Shown in pieces: positions 34,154-43,369 of a stretch of 64,000 nucleotides of DNA (positions are counted from its first letter, which is position 1; every line of letters starts with the position of its first letter). Below the pieces are notes generated by a model. That model had not been told where the DNA came from. It worked only from the letters and a program-made list of their open reading frames with translations, and made no database searches. Source of the DNA: an uncultured Eubacteriales bacterium (GTDB taxonomy: Bacteria; Bacillota; Clostridia; Christensenellales; Aristaeellaceae); the NCBI GenBank assembly GCA_902767315.1, contig CACXHB010000030.1, forward strand, positions 1 through 64,000, written 5' to 3'. The position numbers were made by a program, and so were the translations under genes.

Positions 34154-34188
34154 GACTGTCGCTTCTTTTGAGGCGGCAGTCTCTTTTT
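34154..34188 (+). terminator. Rho-independent terminator after the BmrCD-like operon
   Basis: GACTGTCGC and GCGGCAGTC pair with one G-U around a 10-base loop, followed by TCTTTTTA. Confidence 0.85.
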
Positions 34189-34274
34189 ATGCAGGAAATA
34201 TTGCAAAATCGGACACAAAAAAAAGAAGTGATACGATTTAACTGGGAAAATTTGTGTAAAACTGTGCGGGTTCG

Positions 34275-34303
34275 TTGCAAAATTGCCGCTAACGCGATAC
34301 AAT
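34275..34303 (+). promoter_or_regulatory. Promoter of the PilT-like ATPase gene
   Basis: TTGCAA (34275-34280), 17 bases, TACAAT (34298-34303), with a leader of about 105 bases. It indicates that the ATPase gene is transcribed on its own. Confidence 0.65.
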
Positions 34304-34414
34304 AGAGGCAGTGAAAAAAGATACGCTTTTCAGCCGGAAGGGGACCGGTGTAAAAGCAATTTATTTCAAAAGAAAACGCTGCCGCGGGGAATGGGCAGAC
34401 AGGGGGAAACGGGT

Positions 34415-35464
34415 ATGGAATTATACGAAATCATTGCCAGAACGGTCAATATGGGCGGATCGGATATTTTTGTAATTCCCGGTTCGCCGGTGATTGTGAA
34501 ATGCCGGGGACAGTATCTTCAGCTGGACAATGAGAAAATGATGCCCGCGGACACGGAGATGATACTGCGGGAAATTTATGACATGAACGCCAGCCGGACG
34601 CTGGACGATTTGATGTACAGCGGCGACGACGACTTTTCCTTTTCCATTCAGAACGTGGGCCGGTTCCGCTGCAACGCCTTCCGCCAGCGGGGTTCTCTGG
34701 CGGCGGTGCTGCGGGTGGTGAGTTACGGCGTGCCGGATCCAGAAAAGATCGGCATTTCGGAAGAAGTGATGGAACTTTGCAACCTGAAATCGGGCATCGT
34801 GCTGGTCACCGGCCCGGCAGGCGGCGGCAAAACCACCACCCTGGCCTGCATGGTAGACCGGATCAACCGCACCCGGAACGGCCACATCGTCACCATCGAA
34901 GATCCCATCGAATACCTGCATCCTCACGGAAGCTGCATCGTCAGCCAGCGGGAGGTGCGCACGGATACCGGCACCTTTGCCGGGGCGCTGCATTCCGCTC
35001 TGCGCCAGGGCGCGGACGTGATCATGCTGGGGGAAATTCCTGATAACGACACCGTGGCCACGGCCATTACCGCGGCGGAAACGGGGCATCTGGTGCTTTC
35101 GGCCATGAACACCATCGGCACCATGCGCACGGTGGAGCACGTGGTGGAGGGTTTCCCGGCCAATCAGCAGCAGCTCATGGGCGTGCGGCTGGGCACGGCG
35201 CTGGAGGCGGTGATTTCCCAGGAACTGGTGCCCACCATGGATGGAACGGTGATCCCCGTGTTCGATGTTTTGCGGGTGGACGACGAAATGCGCACGGTGC
35301 TGCGCAGCGGCGTACTTTCCGACAAATGGGCAAATTTCAGCCAGGGACTGATGCTGAGCAACCTGGACAAGGAGATTTTGCATCTCTATCACGAAAAGCG
35401 GATTACCCGGGAAACGGCGCTGACCTATGCCGTGCGCCCGGACGCCGTGAGCAAGCTTCTATAA
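34415..35464 (+). CDS. PilT-like type II/IV secretion family ATPase (orphan)
   Basis: A 349-residue hexameric-type ATPase related to the twitching motility retraction motor PilT. The N-terminal domain has FRCNAFRQRGSLAAVLRVVS; the ATPase core has Walker A GPAGGGKTTT (about residues 132-141), the Asp box VTIEDPIEYLHPHGS, and AITAAETGHLVLSAMNT. Two positions usually strict in PilT differ: Walker B is followed by EIPDND where E-M-R-D is usual, and the His box THTNSA is replaced by SAMNTIGT. No pilin, PilB or PilC gene is in the window, and it has its own promoter and terminator. Motor activity for an elsewhere-encoded pilus, or another role, cannot be decided. Start at 34415 after GGGGGAAACGGGT. 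Confidence 0.87.
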   Translation: MELYEIIARTVNMGGSDIFVIPGSPVIVKCRGQYLQLDNEKMMPADTEMILREIYDMNASRTLDDLMYSGDDDFSFSIQNVGRFRCNAFRQRGSLAAVLRVVSYGVPDPEKIGISEEVMELCNLKSGIVLVTGPAGGGKTTTLACMVDRINRTRNGHIVTIEDPIEYLHPHGSCIVSQREVRTDTGTFAGALHSALRQGADVIMLGEIPDNDTVATAITAAETGHLVLSAMNTIGTMRTVEHVVEGFPANQQQLMGVRLGTALEAVISQELVPTMDGTVIPVFDVLRVDDEMRTVLRSGVLSDKWANFSQGLMLSNLDKEILHLYHEKRITRETALTYAVRPDAVSKLL

Positions 35465-35468
35465 AAGA

Positions 35469-35505
35469 AACAGCGTCTTCCGCAAAGAGGAAGGCGCTGT
35501 TTTTC
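35469..35505 (+). terminator. Rho-independent terminator after the PilT-like gene
   Basis: AACAGCGTCTTCC and GGAAGGCGCTGTT pair with one G-U, followed by TTTTCC. Confidence 0.85.
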
Positions 35506-35516
35506 CGCCCGGGGAC

Positions 35517-35545
35517 TGGACAGAAATGGGCGGGGGATGTATACT
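35517..35545 (+). promoter_or_regulatory. Promoter of the glycosidase pair
   Basis: TGGACA (35517-35522), 17 bases, TATACT (35540-35545), 54 bases before the glycosidase start. The -35 is weak. Confidence 0.55.
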
Positions 35546-35598
35546 TACAATAGGGCGACAGAGTGCGCCTTTGCATGGACAAAAGGAGGAAACGCTTT

Positions 35599-38490
35599 AT
35601 GATTCCCGAAAAGGAACTGAAGAATTATCAATCCATTCCCTTTTGGAGCTGGAACGATAAGCTGGAGCCCGAAGAGCTCCGCAGGCAGATTCGGAACATG
35701 AAAAAGGCCGGTATCGGCGGATTTTTCATGCATGCCCGGGGCGGCCTGCTTACCGAATACATGGGCGAGGACTGGATGAAAGCGGTGGAAACCTGCATCG
35801 ACGAGGCCGAAAAGCAGGACATGAACGCCTGGTGCTACGATGAAAACGGCTGGCCCAGCGGCTTTGCCGGAATGAAGCTGCTGGAAGACCCGGCGAACTT
35901 TGCCCATTATCTCACCTGCGAAGAAAAGCCGGCCTTCGATCCCGAGGCCCTGGCCTGCTATCGCCTGGCGGCGGGACACATCCTGCGGATTTTCAAGGAC
36001 GACGGCAAGGCCTGCTATTGCCTGTACGACCGCACCAATTCCTCTGTGGTGGACATTTTGAACCCCGACGTCGTGCACAAGTTCATCCGGGAAACCCATG
36101 AAAAGTACTATGAGCGCTTCGGCAAGGACTTTGGCAAATACATGGCCGGCTTCTTTACGGACGAGCCTCAGTATTTCCGCTGGGACACCGCCTATTCGCC
36201 CATGATGCTCTCCGCTTACCGGGGACGTTATGGCGAGGATCTGCTGGAGGATCTGGGCGCGCTGTTTATCGAGTGCGAAGAATCTCACCGGCTGCGCTAT
36301 CGCTATTGGCGCATGATGTGCGAACTGTTCACGGAGAATTTCGCCGGACAGATTTACGAATGGTGTGACGAGCACGATTGCAAGCTCACCGGCCATGCCA
36401 TCGAGGAAAGCAGCCTCTTTGGACAGATGATCGCCTGCGCGGGCATCATGCCCTTCTATGAGTATGAGCACATTCCCGGCATGGACTGGCTGGGCCGGGA
36501 TATTTCCACGGAAATGGCCCCCCGTCAGGTGTATTCCGCCGCGACGCAGCTGGGCAAAAAGCACGTGCTCACTGAGACCTTCGCCTGCGCCGGCTGGGAC
36601 GTGACCCCCAAGGAGCTCAAGCGCATCGCCGAATGGCAGTATGTCAACGGCGTGAACCTCATGTGCCAGCACCTGTATCCCTATTCCATCCGGGGTCAGC
36701 GCAAGCGGGATTATCCGGCCTTCTATTCCGAGCACAATCCCTGGACCACGGAGTTTAAGCACTTCAACGATTACTTCACCCGCCTGGGCTACATGCTGGC
36801 GGAAAGCGACGAGGAAGCGGAAGTGGCCGTGATTCATCCCATTCATTCCGCTTATTTCGATTACAAGCGCAACGACCACAAGACCCTGGACACCCTGGAA
36901 AAGAGCTTCCGTTCCCTGATCGAGACCCTGGGCGCCATGGGCGTGGGCCATCAGTTTGTGGACGAGTATCTGCTGGAGAAGTACGGCTATGTGGAAGGCG
37001 ACGCGCTGGTGATGGGCGAAAAGAAGTATCACTGCGTGGTGCTGCCGGATATGGCCGGTCTGGACGGATACACGGCGGAGCTGCTGGACGAGTACGTCAT
37101 GAACGGCGGCAAGATCTGGCTGCAGGGCAAGTGCCCGGATTATGTGGACGGCGAAAAGGTGGAACTGGGCTATCAGTCCAATATTTCTGTGGACGATCTG
37201 CTGAACCCCGCCTGCCTGATTTCCGACCGCACCACGGAAATTCGTTCCACCCTGCGCCGCTGGAAGGAAGGCGACTTCCTCTACGCCGTGAACCTTTCCA
37301 AGGACAAGACCTACAGCGTGAATTATCGCATCAAGGCCCAGGGCGTTTCCCGGTTCGACCTGGAAACCGGCGAAAAGCGGCCGCTGTTCTTCCAGAAGGA
37401 AGGCGAATATGTGAACCTGCCCCTGACCTTTGCCCCTGGCGCATCCTTCGTAGTGATGCTGGACGGCGCTGCGGCGGCGGATGCCCCGGTGAAGGAAAAG
37501 AAGCTGCGCAGCCTGGGCACCCAGACGAAGATCGTCAACGGCGACGACAACATTCTCACCGTGGACATGGCCGCCCTTTCCTATGACGGCGTGGAATACA
37601 CTGCCCAGATGCCCATTATGGCCATCAGCGACCGGCTGCTGCGGGAGCGCACCAACCGGAAGGTTTATCTGAAGTACGTGTTCACCGTGAAGGAGACGCC
37701 CGCCAGCCTGCGTCTGGAAGCGGAAAAGATGGGTGCTGTTTCCGTGAAGGTGAACGGCCAGCCGGTGGAAATGATTCCCGGCGGCAGCGTGGACATTTCC
37801 GACGGCGTGTGCGACGTGCTGCCCCTGGTGAAGGTGGGCGAAAACGAAGTGGTGTTCGAAATCGAATACTACCAGAGCGAGCACAATTACCAGGTGTTCA
37901 ACGGCGTGTATTATGACCACGACGGCACCACCGAGAGCATGATCAACTGCCTGAGCTACCTTACGGACGTGGAAGCCATTTACCTGCTGGGAGATTTCGG
38001 CGTGGAATGCGCCCTGGAAAAGGGCGAGAAGAACACCCGCATCTGCCAGGACGGCAAGTTCGCCATCGTGAAATCCAACAAGGACGTGGACGCGGCCCAT
38101 CTGGCGGAGACGGGCTATCCCTTCTTCTCCGGCAGCGTGACCTTCGAAAAGGAAATCGAAGCCGACGGCACGGAAACTGTGCTGGAGCTGCCCGGCCGTT
38201 ATGCCGTGGCCAAGGTGGAGATTGGCGGCGAAACCCGGCTGACCATGTTTGACGACAAGGTGGACGTGACGGGCCTTCTGAAGCCGGGCAAGAACGCGGT
38301 GAAGATTACCCTGATCTGCGCCCGCAGAAATTCCCTGGGGCCCCATCACAGCGCGGGCGACCCCGAACCCTTCGCCGTGGGCCCGGATTCCTTCACCCTG
38401 TACGGCACGTGGAAGGACGGCAAGAGCCCCCGTTACGCGGAACGGTATGCCTTCACCTTCTTCGGCCTGGAGGATATCCGCATCGGTTAA
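35599..38490 (+). CDS. Large glycoside hydrolase, probably GH106-like rhamnosidase
   Basis: A 963-residue cytoplasmic enzyme without signal peptide. The N-terminal TIM-barrel has FWSWNDKLEPEELRRQI, MKKAGIGGFFMHARGG and AWCYDENGWPSGFAG (about residues 70-85), followed by YMAGFFTDEPQYFRWD, with acidic residues in the expected catalytic positions. A middle flavodoxin-like segment (VLPDMAGLDGYTAELLDEYV) and C-terminal beta-sandwich modules follow. These blocks match large proteins annotated as GH106-like or simply as glycosyl hydrolases. Next to a GH78 alpha-L-rhamnosidase, a role in rhamnoside degradation is likely, but another sugar is possible. AAAGGAGG precedes ATG 35599. Confidence 0.72.
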   Translation: MIPEKELKNYQSIPFWSWNDKLEPEELRRQIRNMKKAGIGGFFMHARGGLLTEYMGEDWMKAVETCIDEAEKQDMNAWCYDENGWPSGFAGMKLLEDPANFAHYLTCEEKPAFDPEALACYRLAAGHILRIFKDDGKACYCLYDRTNSSVVDILNPDVVHKFIRETHEKYYERFGKDFGKYMAGFFTDEPQYFRWDTAYSPMMLSAYRGRYGEDLLEDLGALFIECEESHRLRYRYWRMMCELFTENFAGQIYEWCDEHDCKLTGHAIEESSLFGQMIACAGIMPFYEYEHIPGMDWLGRDISTEMAPRQVYSAATQLGKKHVLTETFACAGWDVTPKELKRIAEWQYVNGVNLMCQHLYPYSIRGQRKRDYPAFYSEHNPWTTEFKHFNDYFTRLGYMLAESDEEAEVAVIHPIHSAYFDYKRNDHKTLDTLEKSFRSLIETLGAMGVGHQFVDEYLLEKYGYVEGDALVMGEKKYHCVVLPDMAGLDGYTAELLDEYVMNGGKIWLQGKCPDYVDGEKVELGYQSNISVDDLLNPACLISDRTTEIRSTLRRWKEGDFLYAVNLSKDKTYSVNYRIKAQGVSRFDLETGEKRPLFFQKEGEYVNLPLTFAPGASFVVMLDGAAAADAPVKEKKLRSLGTQTKIVNGDDNILTVDMAALSYDGVEYTAQMPIMAISDRLLRERTNRKVYLKYVFTVKETPASLRLEAEKMGAVSVKVNGQPVEMIPGGSVDISDGVCDVLPLVKVGENEVVFEIEYYQSEHNYQVFNGVYYDHDGTTESMINCLSYLTDVEAIYLLGDFGVECALEKGEKNTRICQDGKFAIVKSNKDVDAAHLAETGYPFFSGSVTFEKEIEADGTETVLELPGRYAVAKVEIGGETRLTMFDDKVDVTGLLKPGKNAVKITLICARRNSLGPHHSAGDPEPFAVGPDSFTLYGTWKDGKSPRYAERYAFTFFGLEDIRIG

Positions 38491-38577
38491 TTCGGCATCC
38501 ATCATCAAATTTCATGGGGGCACCCGGAAGCCAGCGCGGTTTTCGGGTGCCCCTTTTATCAAAAAGGAGGCGACAGC

Positions 38578-40878
38578 ATGCAGCCGGTATGGATTACGGA
38601 GGGCGCGGCCCGGCCGTTTTATGCCCGAACCCGGGCGAAGATGCGCGGAAAGGCGGTTTCCGCGGTGGCGGAGGTCTGCGGCCTGGGACAGTTTAATTTT
38701 TACATCAACGGGCAAAAGGTGGGGGATCACGTGCTGGACCCCGGCTGGACGGATTACAACAAGCTGGTGCAATTCGTGACCTTTGACGTGACCTCCCTTT
38801 TGCGGGAGGGGGAAAACGTGCTGGCTGCGGAGGTGGGCAACGGCTGGTATCATCTGGACGAGGAGGGATACGTCTTCCATTTTCCCAAATTCGCGCCCCC
38901 GAACCCCAATCCCTACCGGCCCTTCGGGCCCTGTCTGGTGTTGGCGGCGGAGGTGAAAATCACTTATGCAGACGGCAGCGTTCAGCGCATTTGCACGGGC
39001 GAGGACTGGAAGGTGGCGGCCCATCCAGTGGTTGCTTCCAATGTGTACGGTTCGGAAACCATTGACCATCGCCTGTCCCAGCCGGGCTGGAACGCCGGGG
39101 GATTCGACGATGGGGCATGGGCAAGCGCCCAATTGGTATCCCCGGAAAACGCGCCGAAGGGAAGGCTTATTCCCCAGATCCAGCCGGCCATTCGTGCATT
39201 GCGAACCTATGCCGGGCGGTATCTGCATACCGTAAACGGCCGCAAAATCTACGATCTGGGGCAGAACCTTTCCGGCATGCTGCACATTCGGCTGAAGGGC
39301 AGGGCTGGAGAGGCAATTCGCGTATACCCGGCGGAAAAGCTGGACGCGGCGGGGGACGCGGATCAGATGGCCAAGAACTGGCTCGAAATCGACAGCCGCA
39401 TGACCTGCATTCCGGCAAAAGACGGGGAATGGGAGGACTTCGATTCCGTATTTGCCTACGTCGCCGGGCGGTATCTGGCCGTTGAGGGAAATGCGGAAGT
39501 GGCGGAGGTATCCGCGCAGGCGATTTCCAGCGCAGGAAAGGACGACGGCGAGTTCTGGTGTGACGACGACCGGTATTTGAAAATTTATCAGATGATACAG
39601 CGGGCGGTGGAGGCCAATTTGCTGAGCGTGCACACCGACTGCCCCACCATCGAACGCTTCGCCTGGCAGGAACCCAACCACCTGATGGCCCCTTCCATCT
39701 TCTATATGAAGGACGGCCGGAAGCTGTGGGAGAAATTCCTGATGGACATGCGGGCGGCCCAGCACACAGGAAAAGAAGCCTTCCACGACGGAAAAGGCGG
39801 GTTGTTCTATCCTGGCGCGGGGCTGGTGCCATCCCAGGCTCCCTGTTACATGCCCAGCGTGCTGCCGAACCCCGGCATGGGCAGCTTTTACGACACCATT
39901 GCCTGGGGCAGCGCCAGCATTCTGGCGGCCTGGTGGCATTACTGGTTCTATGGCGATGAGGGGATTCTGCGGGATAATTACGAAATGGGTCTGAGGTATC
40001 TGGAATACCTGAAGACCCGGGTTACCCCCGAGGGATTTATCAATCATGGCCTGGGAGACTGGGGCAATCCGGAGCGGCAATATGCCCGGGAGAACGTGGA
40101 AACGGCGTTTCTCTATGCGGACGCGGTGACGCTGGCCAGGATGGCGAAGATTCTGCAAAAGCCCCGGGACGAAGAGGCGCTTTTGGCCTACGCGGCGGCC
40201 GTAAGGGACAATTATAATCAGAAACTGATGCAGATCAACCCCGCAACGGGGCTGTGGTGCTATCGAGCCTGGGAGAGCGGGGACGAATTCTACACCACGC
40301 AGGTGTGTCTGGCCCTGCCCCTTTATTGGGACATGGCGCCTGAGGAACAGAAGGCGCAGCTGGAGGAATCCTTCCGCCGGGCGCTTCGGGAAAAGGGCGC
40401 GTTTGTCAGCGGAGAAATCGGCCTGCCCTATATTATCCAGACCGCCCGACAGCTGGGCATGAACCGGGAAATTGCGGAATTCATCACCCGGGAACAGCAT
40501 CCCAGTTATTACGCCTTTGTGCTGGACGGGGAAACCACCCTGGGCGAATATTGGGAACAGAACCCCCGCAGCCATTGCCACGACATGATGGGGCATATTA
40601 TCGAATGGTATTACAACGGTGTCGCCGGCATTCAGCCCCAGACGGCGGGCTTTGGGGAAGTGCTGGTGCAGCCATATCTGCCGGAGCGCATGCGGCGGGT
40701 GGATTGCAGCTATCGATCTGCCAGCGGGAAAATTCGCGTGGAAATGGAAGAGACAGAGGCGGAGATTCGCGTGAGAATTACCGCGCCGGAGAAGATGCAG
40801 GTGCGCTTTGATTCCCAAAATCTGGAGAATCGAAACAAAAAGATTACGCTGGAGCTGCTTCGAAAAAAGGGAAATTGA
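38578..40878 (+). CDS. GH78 alpha-L-rhamnosidase
   Basis: A 766-residue enzyme that removes terminal L-rhamnose from glycans or plant glycosides. The N-terminal beta-sandwich has CGLGQFNFYINGQKVGDHVL and DPGWTDYNK (about residues 35-65), the Bac_rhamnosid_N signature. The (alpha/alpha)6 barrel contains HTDCPTIERFAWQEPNHL (about 351-368), equivalent to the family acid-residue motif DCPQRER, and ends with GVAGIQPQTAGFGEVLVQP. No signal peptide, so it acts on imported oligosaccharides. It follows the other glycosidase by 87 bases with AAGGAGG; no sugar transporter is adjacent. Confidence 0.9.
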   Translation: MQPVWITEGAARPFYARTRAKMRGKAVSAVAEVCGLGQFNFYINGQKVGDHVLDPGWTDYNKLVQFVTFDVTSLLREGENVLAAEVGNGWYHLDEEGYVFHFPKFAPPNPNPYRPFGPCLVLAAEVKITYADGSVQRICTGEDWKVAAHPVVASNVYGSETIDHRLSQPGWNAGGFDDGAWASAQLVSPENAPKGRLIPQIQPAIRALRTYAGRYLHTVNGRKIYDLGQNLSGMLHIRLKGRAGEAIRVYPAEKLDAAGDADQMAKNWLEIDSRMTCIPAKDGEWEDFDSVFAYVAGRYLAVEGNAEVAEVSAQAISSAGKDDGEFWCDDDRYLKIYQMIQRAVEANLLSVHTDCPTIERFAWQEPNHLMAPSIFYMKDGRKLWEKFLMDMRAAQHTGKEAFHDGKGGLFYPGAGLVPSQAPCYMPSVLPNPGMGSFYDTIAWGSASILAAWWHYWFYGDEGILRDNYEMGLRYLEYLKTRVTPEGFINHGLGDWGNPERQYARENVETAFLYADAVTLARMAKILQKPRDEEALLAYAAAVRDNYNQKLMQINPATGLWCYRAWESGDEFYTTQVCLALPLYWDMAPEEQKAQLEESFRRALREKGAFVSGEIGLPYIIQTARQLGMNREIAEFITREQHPSYYAFVLDGETTLGEYWEQNPRSHCHDMMGHIIEWYYNGVAGIQPQTAGFGEVLVQPYLPERMRRVDCSYRSASGKIRVEMEETEAEIRVRITAPEKMQVRFDSQNLENRNKKITLELLRKKGN

Positions 40879-40887
40879 TCGAACAAA

Positions 40888-40920
40888 ATCCCCCTCCTGC
40901 AAAGACGCGGGAGGGGGATT
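40888..40920. terminator. Bidirectional terminator between GH78 and the reductase genes
   Basis: AATCCCCCTCC and GGGAGGGGGATT pair around a loop. On the minus strand the stem is followed by TTGTTCG after TTT, on the plus strand there is no U-tract, so it mainly serves the minus-strand operon. Confidence 0.75.
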
Positions 40921-40934
40921 GAATTCGCGGCCCA

Positions 40935-42056
40935 TTACGGCTTGACGCGCTTCATGATTTCGGCAAGCTCGGCCATATAGGCGGGAATATCGAAGCTCTG
41001 GGGACAGTGGCCGGTGCACGCGCCGCAGCAAATGCAGCTGTCGGGGCGCTTGCCCTCCGGCAGGGAATAGAGCAGACTGGCGCGCCATTCAGAATCCAGC
41101 TTGATGGCGTTGTAGATATTCAGAATGCGGGGAATATCCAGCCCCATGGGGCAATCGTCGGTGCAATAGCGGCAGCCGGTGCAGGCCGCGGCCACGCTGG
41201 CGCGATATTCCTGACAGGCCTGCATCAGCAGCGCACTTTCTTCCTCGGACAGAGGTTTCCCTTCCGAGAAGGTGGCGATGTTGTCCTGGGCCTGATCCGG
41301 GTTGGACATGCCGCTGAGCACCACAGCTACCCGGGGCAGCCGCATCAGCCAGCGCATGCCCCAGGAAGCCAGGGATTTCCCCGGCTGGGCCGCCAGCAGT
41401 TTTTCGGCGGTCTGCGGGTTCAGCGACGCCAGACGACCGCCCCGCAGAGGCTCCATAACCAGAATGGGAATGCCTGCCTGATCCAGAATTTCGTACAGTT
41501 CTTTCGCGTCTTCAAACAGCCAGTCCATATAATTCAACTGAATCTGCACAAAATCCCAGGGCCCGGCGGCCAGGAGGCGGCGCAGCGAATCCGGCGATCC
41601 ATGGAAGGAGAAGCCGAAATGGCGAATCTTTCCCTGAGCCTTCATTTCCCGGAAATATTCGATGCAGCCGCTTTGGAGCATGGGCTCCTCCCAACTGTCC
41701 TGAATGCCGTGGAGCAGATAGAAATCGATATAATCCGTGTTCAGGCGTTCCAGCTGCTGAGCAAACTGGGCGCGGAAATCCGGATTGGCCTGAAGATTGA
41801 ACTTATCCGCCAGAAAATAGCTGTCCCGGGGATATTCCGCCAGGGCTTTGGCCAGAAAGGTTTCCGAATGGCCGCCGTGATAAATGTAGGCGGTGTCGAA
41901 GTAATTGATTCCGCCCTCGATACAGCGGCGGATGATTTCCCGGGCGGCTTCGAAATCAAGGGGCTTGCCCTCCTGATTTTCCTGCACGGGCAGACGCATG
42001 GCCCCCATGCCCAGCCGGGAGACGGAAAGGCCCTCAAAGGCCTGGGTATATTTCAT
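40935..42056 (-). CDS. Aldo/keto reductase with C-terminal 4Fe-4S ferredoxin domain
   Basis: A 373-residue oxidoreductase. The N-terminal barrel has GMGAMRLP, then FDTAYIYHGGHSETFLAKAL (catalytic Asp and Tyr), LADKFNLQ (Lys) and FYLLHGIQDSWEE (His). The C-terminal part has two cysteine clusters, CTGCRYCTDDCP (about residue 291) and CICCGACTGHCP (about 347), giving ferredoxin-like iron-sulfur centres as in other clostridial reductases of this type. Start at 42056, as AGGAGG lies inside the longer frame. It forms an operon with a second such gene upstream, under the divergent HxlR promoter region. Confidence 0.9.
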   Translation of the reverse strand: MKYTQAFEGLSVSRLGMGAMRLPVQENQEGKPLDFEAAREIIRRCIEGGINYFDTAYIYHGGHSETFLAKALAEYPRDSYFLADKFNLQANPDFRAQFAQQLERLNTDYIDFYLLHGIQDSWEEPMLQSGCIEYFREMKAQGKIRHFGFSFHGSPDSLRRLLAAGPWDFVQIQLNYMDWLFEDAKELYEILDQAGIPILVMEPLRGGRLASLNPQTAEKLLAAQPGKSLASWGMRWLMRLPRVAVVLSGMSNPDQAQDNIATFSEGKPLSEEESALLMQACQEYRASVAAACTGCRYCTDDCPMGLDIPRILNIYNAIKLDSEWRASLLYSLPEGKRPDSCICCGACTGHCPQSFDIPAYMAELAEIMKRVKP

Positions 42057-42084
42057 CAAAACTCCTCCTGACATATTTTTGATA

Positions 42085-43193
42085 TTACAGATTCCCGAAA
42101 TACCGGGCGATTTCCTGCATGCGCTGGGATTGCTTTACCCCGAAGGGGCAGCGGCTGTCGCAGTGGCCGCAGCGAATGCAGGCCTCCGCGTGAACCTCCA
42201 GCTTTCGGTAATGATCGGCGGCCAGCACGTCGCCGCCCCGGGCCAGGTCGTAATATTTGTTCATCAGGCCGATCTGGATTCCTTTGGAGCAGGGCTGACA
42301 ATGGGCGCAGTAGACGCAGCTGCCGACGGCGTGCTCCGGGAGAGCGCTGCCGATGACCGAGTAATCTTTTTCCTGGGGCGTGGCGCCAAGGGCATCCAGC
42401 AGGAGATTGAGATCAGCCAGGCCGCGTACTCCCGGCAGAACCGTGAGAACGCCCGGGCGGTCGAAGGCGTACTGCAGGAGCTGAGGAATGGTAAGCTGGA
42501 ATCGAAAGGGGGACATCTCAGAGGAAAGCAGCTTTCCTCCGTGGAAGGGCTTCATTACGGAGATCCCCACGCCCTCCGCCTGACAACGTTCCAACAGCCG
42601 CCGACGGGCGCTGACGGTGCCGATGCCCAGTTCGTCGCCTTTTTCCAGATCGTACGCCGGATTCAGGGAGAACATCATCATGTCCATCAACTTTGTGTCC
42701 AGCAGCATTTCGGCCACTTCCGGATTGTGGGAGGAAAAGCCGATGTGCCGAACCGTGCCCTTTTTCTTCAGGGCGCGGATGTAATCCAACACGCCGCTTT
42801 CTACCAGGTCTTCCACGTCCTTTTTTCGTCCACGCAGTGCAGAAAGCCCATGTCCACATAATTGGTGCCCAGCTGCATCAGTTCCCAATTGAAGGTCTGC
42901 TGAATTTTTGCCAGGTCCCGGCTCCAGCCGTATTCGCCCTTGTCGTTATACACCGCGCCGAAATGCAATTGGAAAAACACCTGGTTCCGTCTGCCGGCGA
43001 TGGCCCGGCCGAAGGGGGCGTAGACATTGGCTCCGCCGGCGCCCAGGTCGAAGAAGTTGATGCCGTGGTCGAGGGCCTTGCGCACCACGGTTTCGATTTC
43101 CGCGGGCGAGCTGTTCTGAATGCCGTCCATGCCGATGCCCAGCACGCTGAATTTTTCCTGGGGCAGGCCGTGGGGAAGCTGACGATATTCCAT
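42085..43193 (-). pseudogene. Second ferredoxin-type aldo/keto reductase, frameshifted at an A6 run
   Basis: Two overlapping frames together encode one complete reductase. The first (start ATG 43193 after AAGGAG) reads LGIGMDGIQNSS, HGINFFDLGAGGANVYAPFG and NYVDMGFLHCVDEK, then hits a premature stop near 42801. The second continues from the same point as KKDVEDLVESGVLDYIRALK and ends with iron-sulfur clusters CVYCAHCQPCSKG and CIRCGHCDSRCP at 42085. The join is the homopolymer at 42821-42826 (T6 on the plus strand); seven bases would restore one frame. This may be a true mutation, transcriptional slippage or a sequencing error. Confidence 0.8.
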
Positions 43194-43237
43194 GATAACT
43201 CTCCTTGTTGCGATAAAGATCGATATGTGATGATTTG

Positions 43238-43266
43238 ACTATAGACCAATATTGGAAACACGTCAA
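43238..43266 (-). promoter_or_regulatory. Promoter of the reductase operon
   Basis: Minus strand: TTGACG (43266-43261), 17 bases, TATAGT (43243-43238), 45 bases before the reductase start. Confidence 0.75.
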
Positions 43267-43306
43267 GTATGCACTTTTAAAACGTATACTATCATAAAAT
43301 ATAGTA
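43266..43306. promoter_or_regulatory. Candidate HxlR operator between divergent promoters
   Basis: An AT-rich imperfect palindrome lies at 43266-43290 (AGTATGCACTTT against AAAACGTATACT, 9 of 12 matching), followed by ACTAT and ATAGT arms at 43288-43305. It sits between the two divergent promoters, where a dimeric HxlR protein would be expected to bind. This is inference from position and symmetry. Confidence 0.45.
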
Positions 43307-43312
43307 TTGGGG

Positions 43313-43341
43313 TTGAAATCTGTATGAGATTTTGCTATACT
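43313..43341 (+). promoter_or_regulatory. Promoter of the HxlR gene
   Basis: TTGAAA (43313-43318), 17 bases, TATACT (43336-43341), 29 bases before ATG 43370. Confidence 0.8.
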
Positions 43342-43369
43342 ATGGGGCAGACACAACGGAGGTGTTAAA

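Noticed and set aside
35545-38508. Minus-strand open frame of 987 codons
   Set aside because: Mirror of the glycosidase gene on the plus strand, which has a clear family match and ribosome site.
38512-41088. Minus-strand open frame of 858 codons
   Set aside because: Antisense to the GH78 gene; no recognisable motifs.
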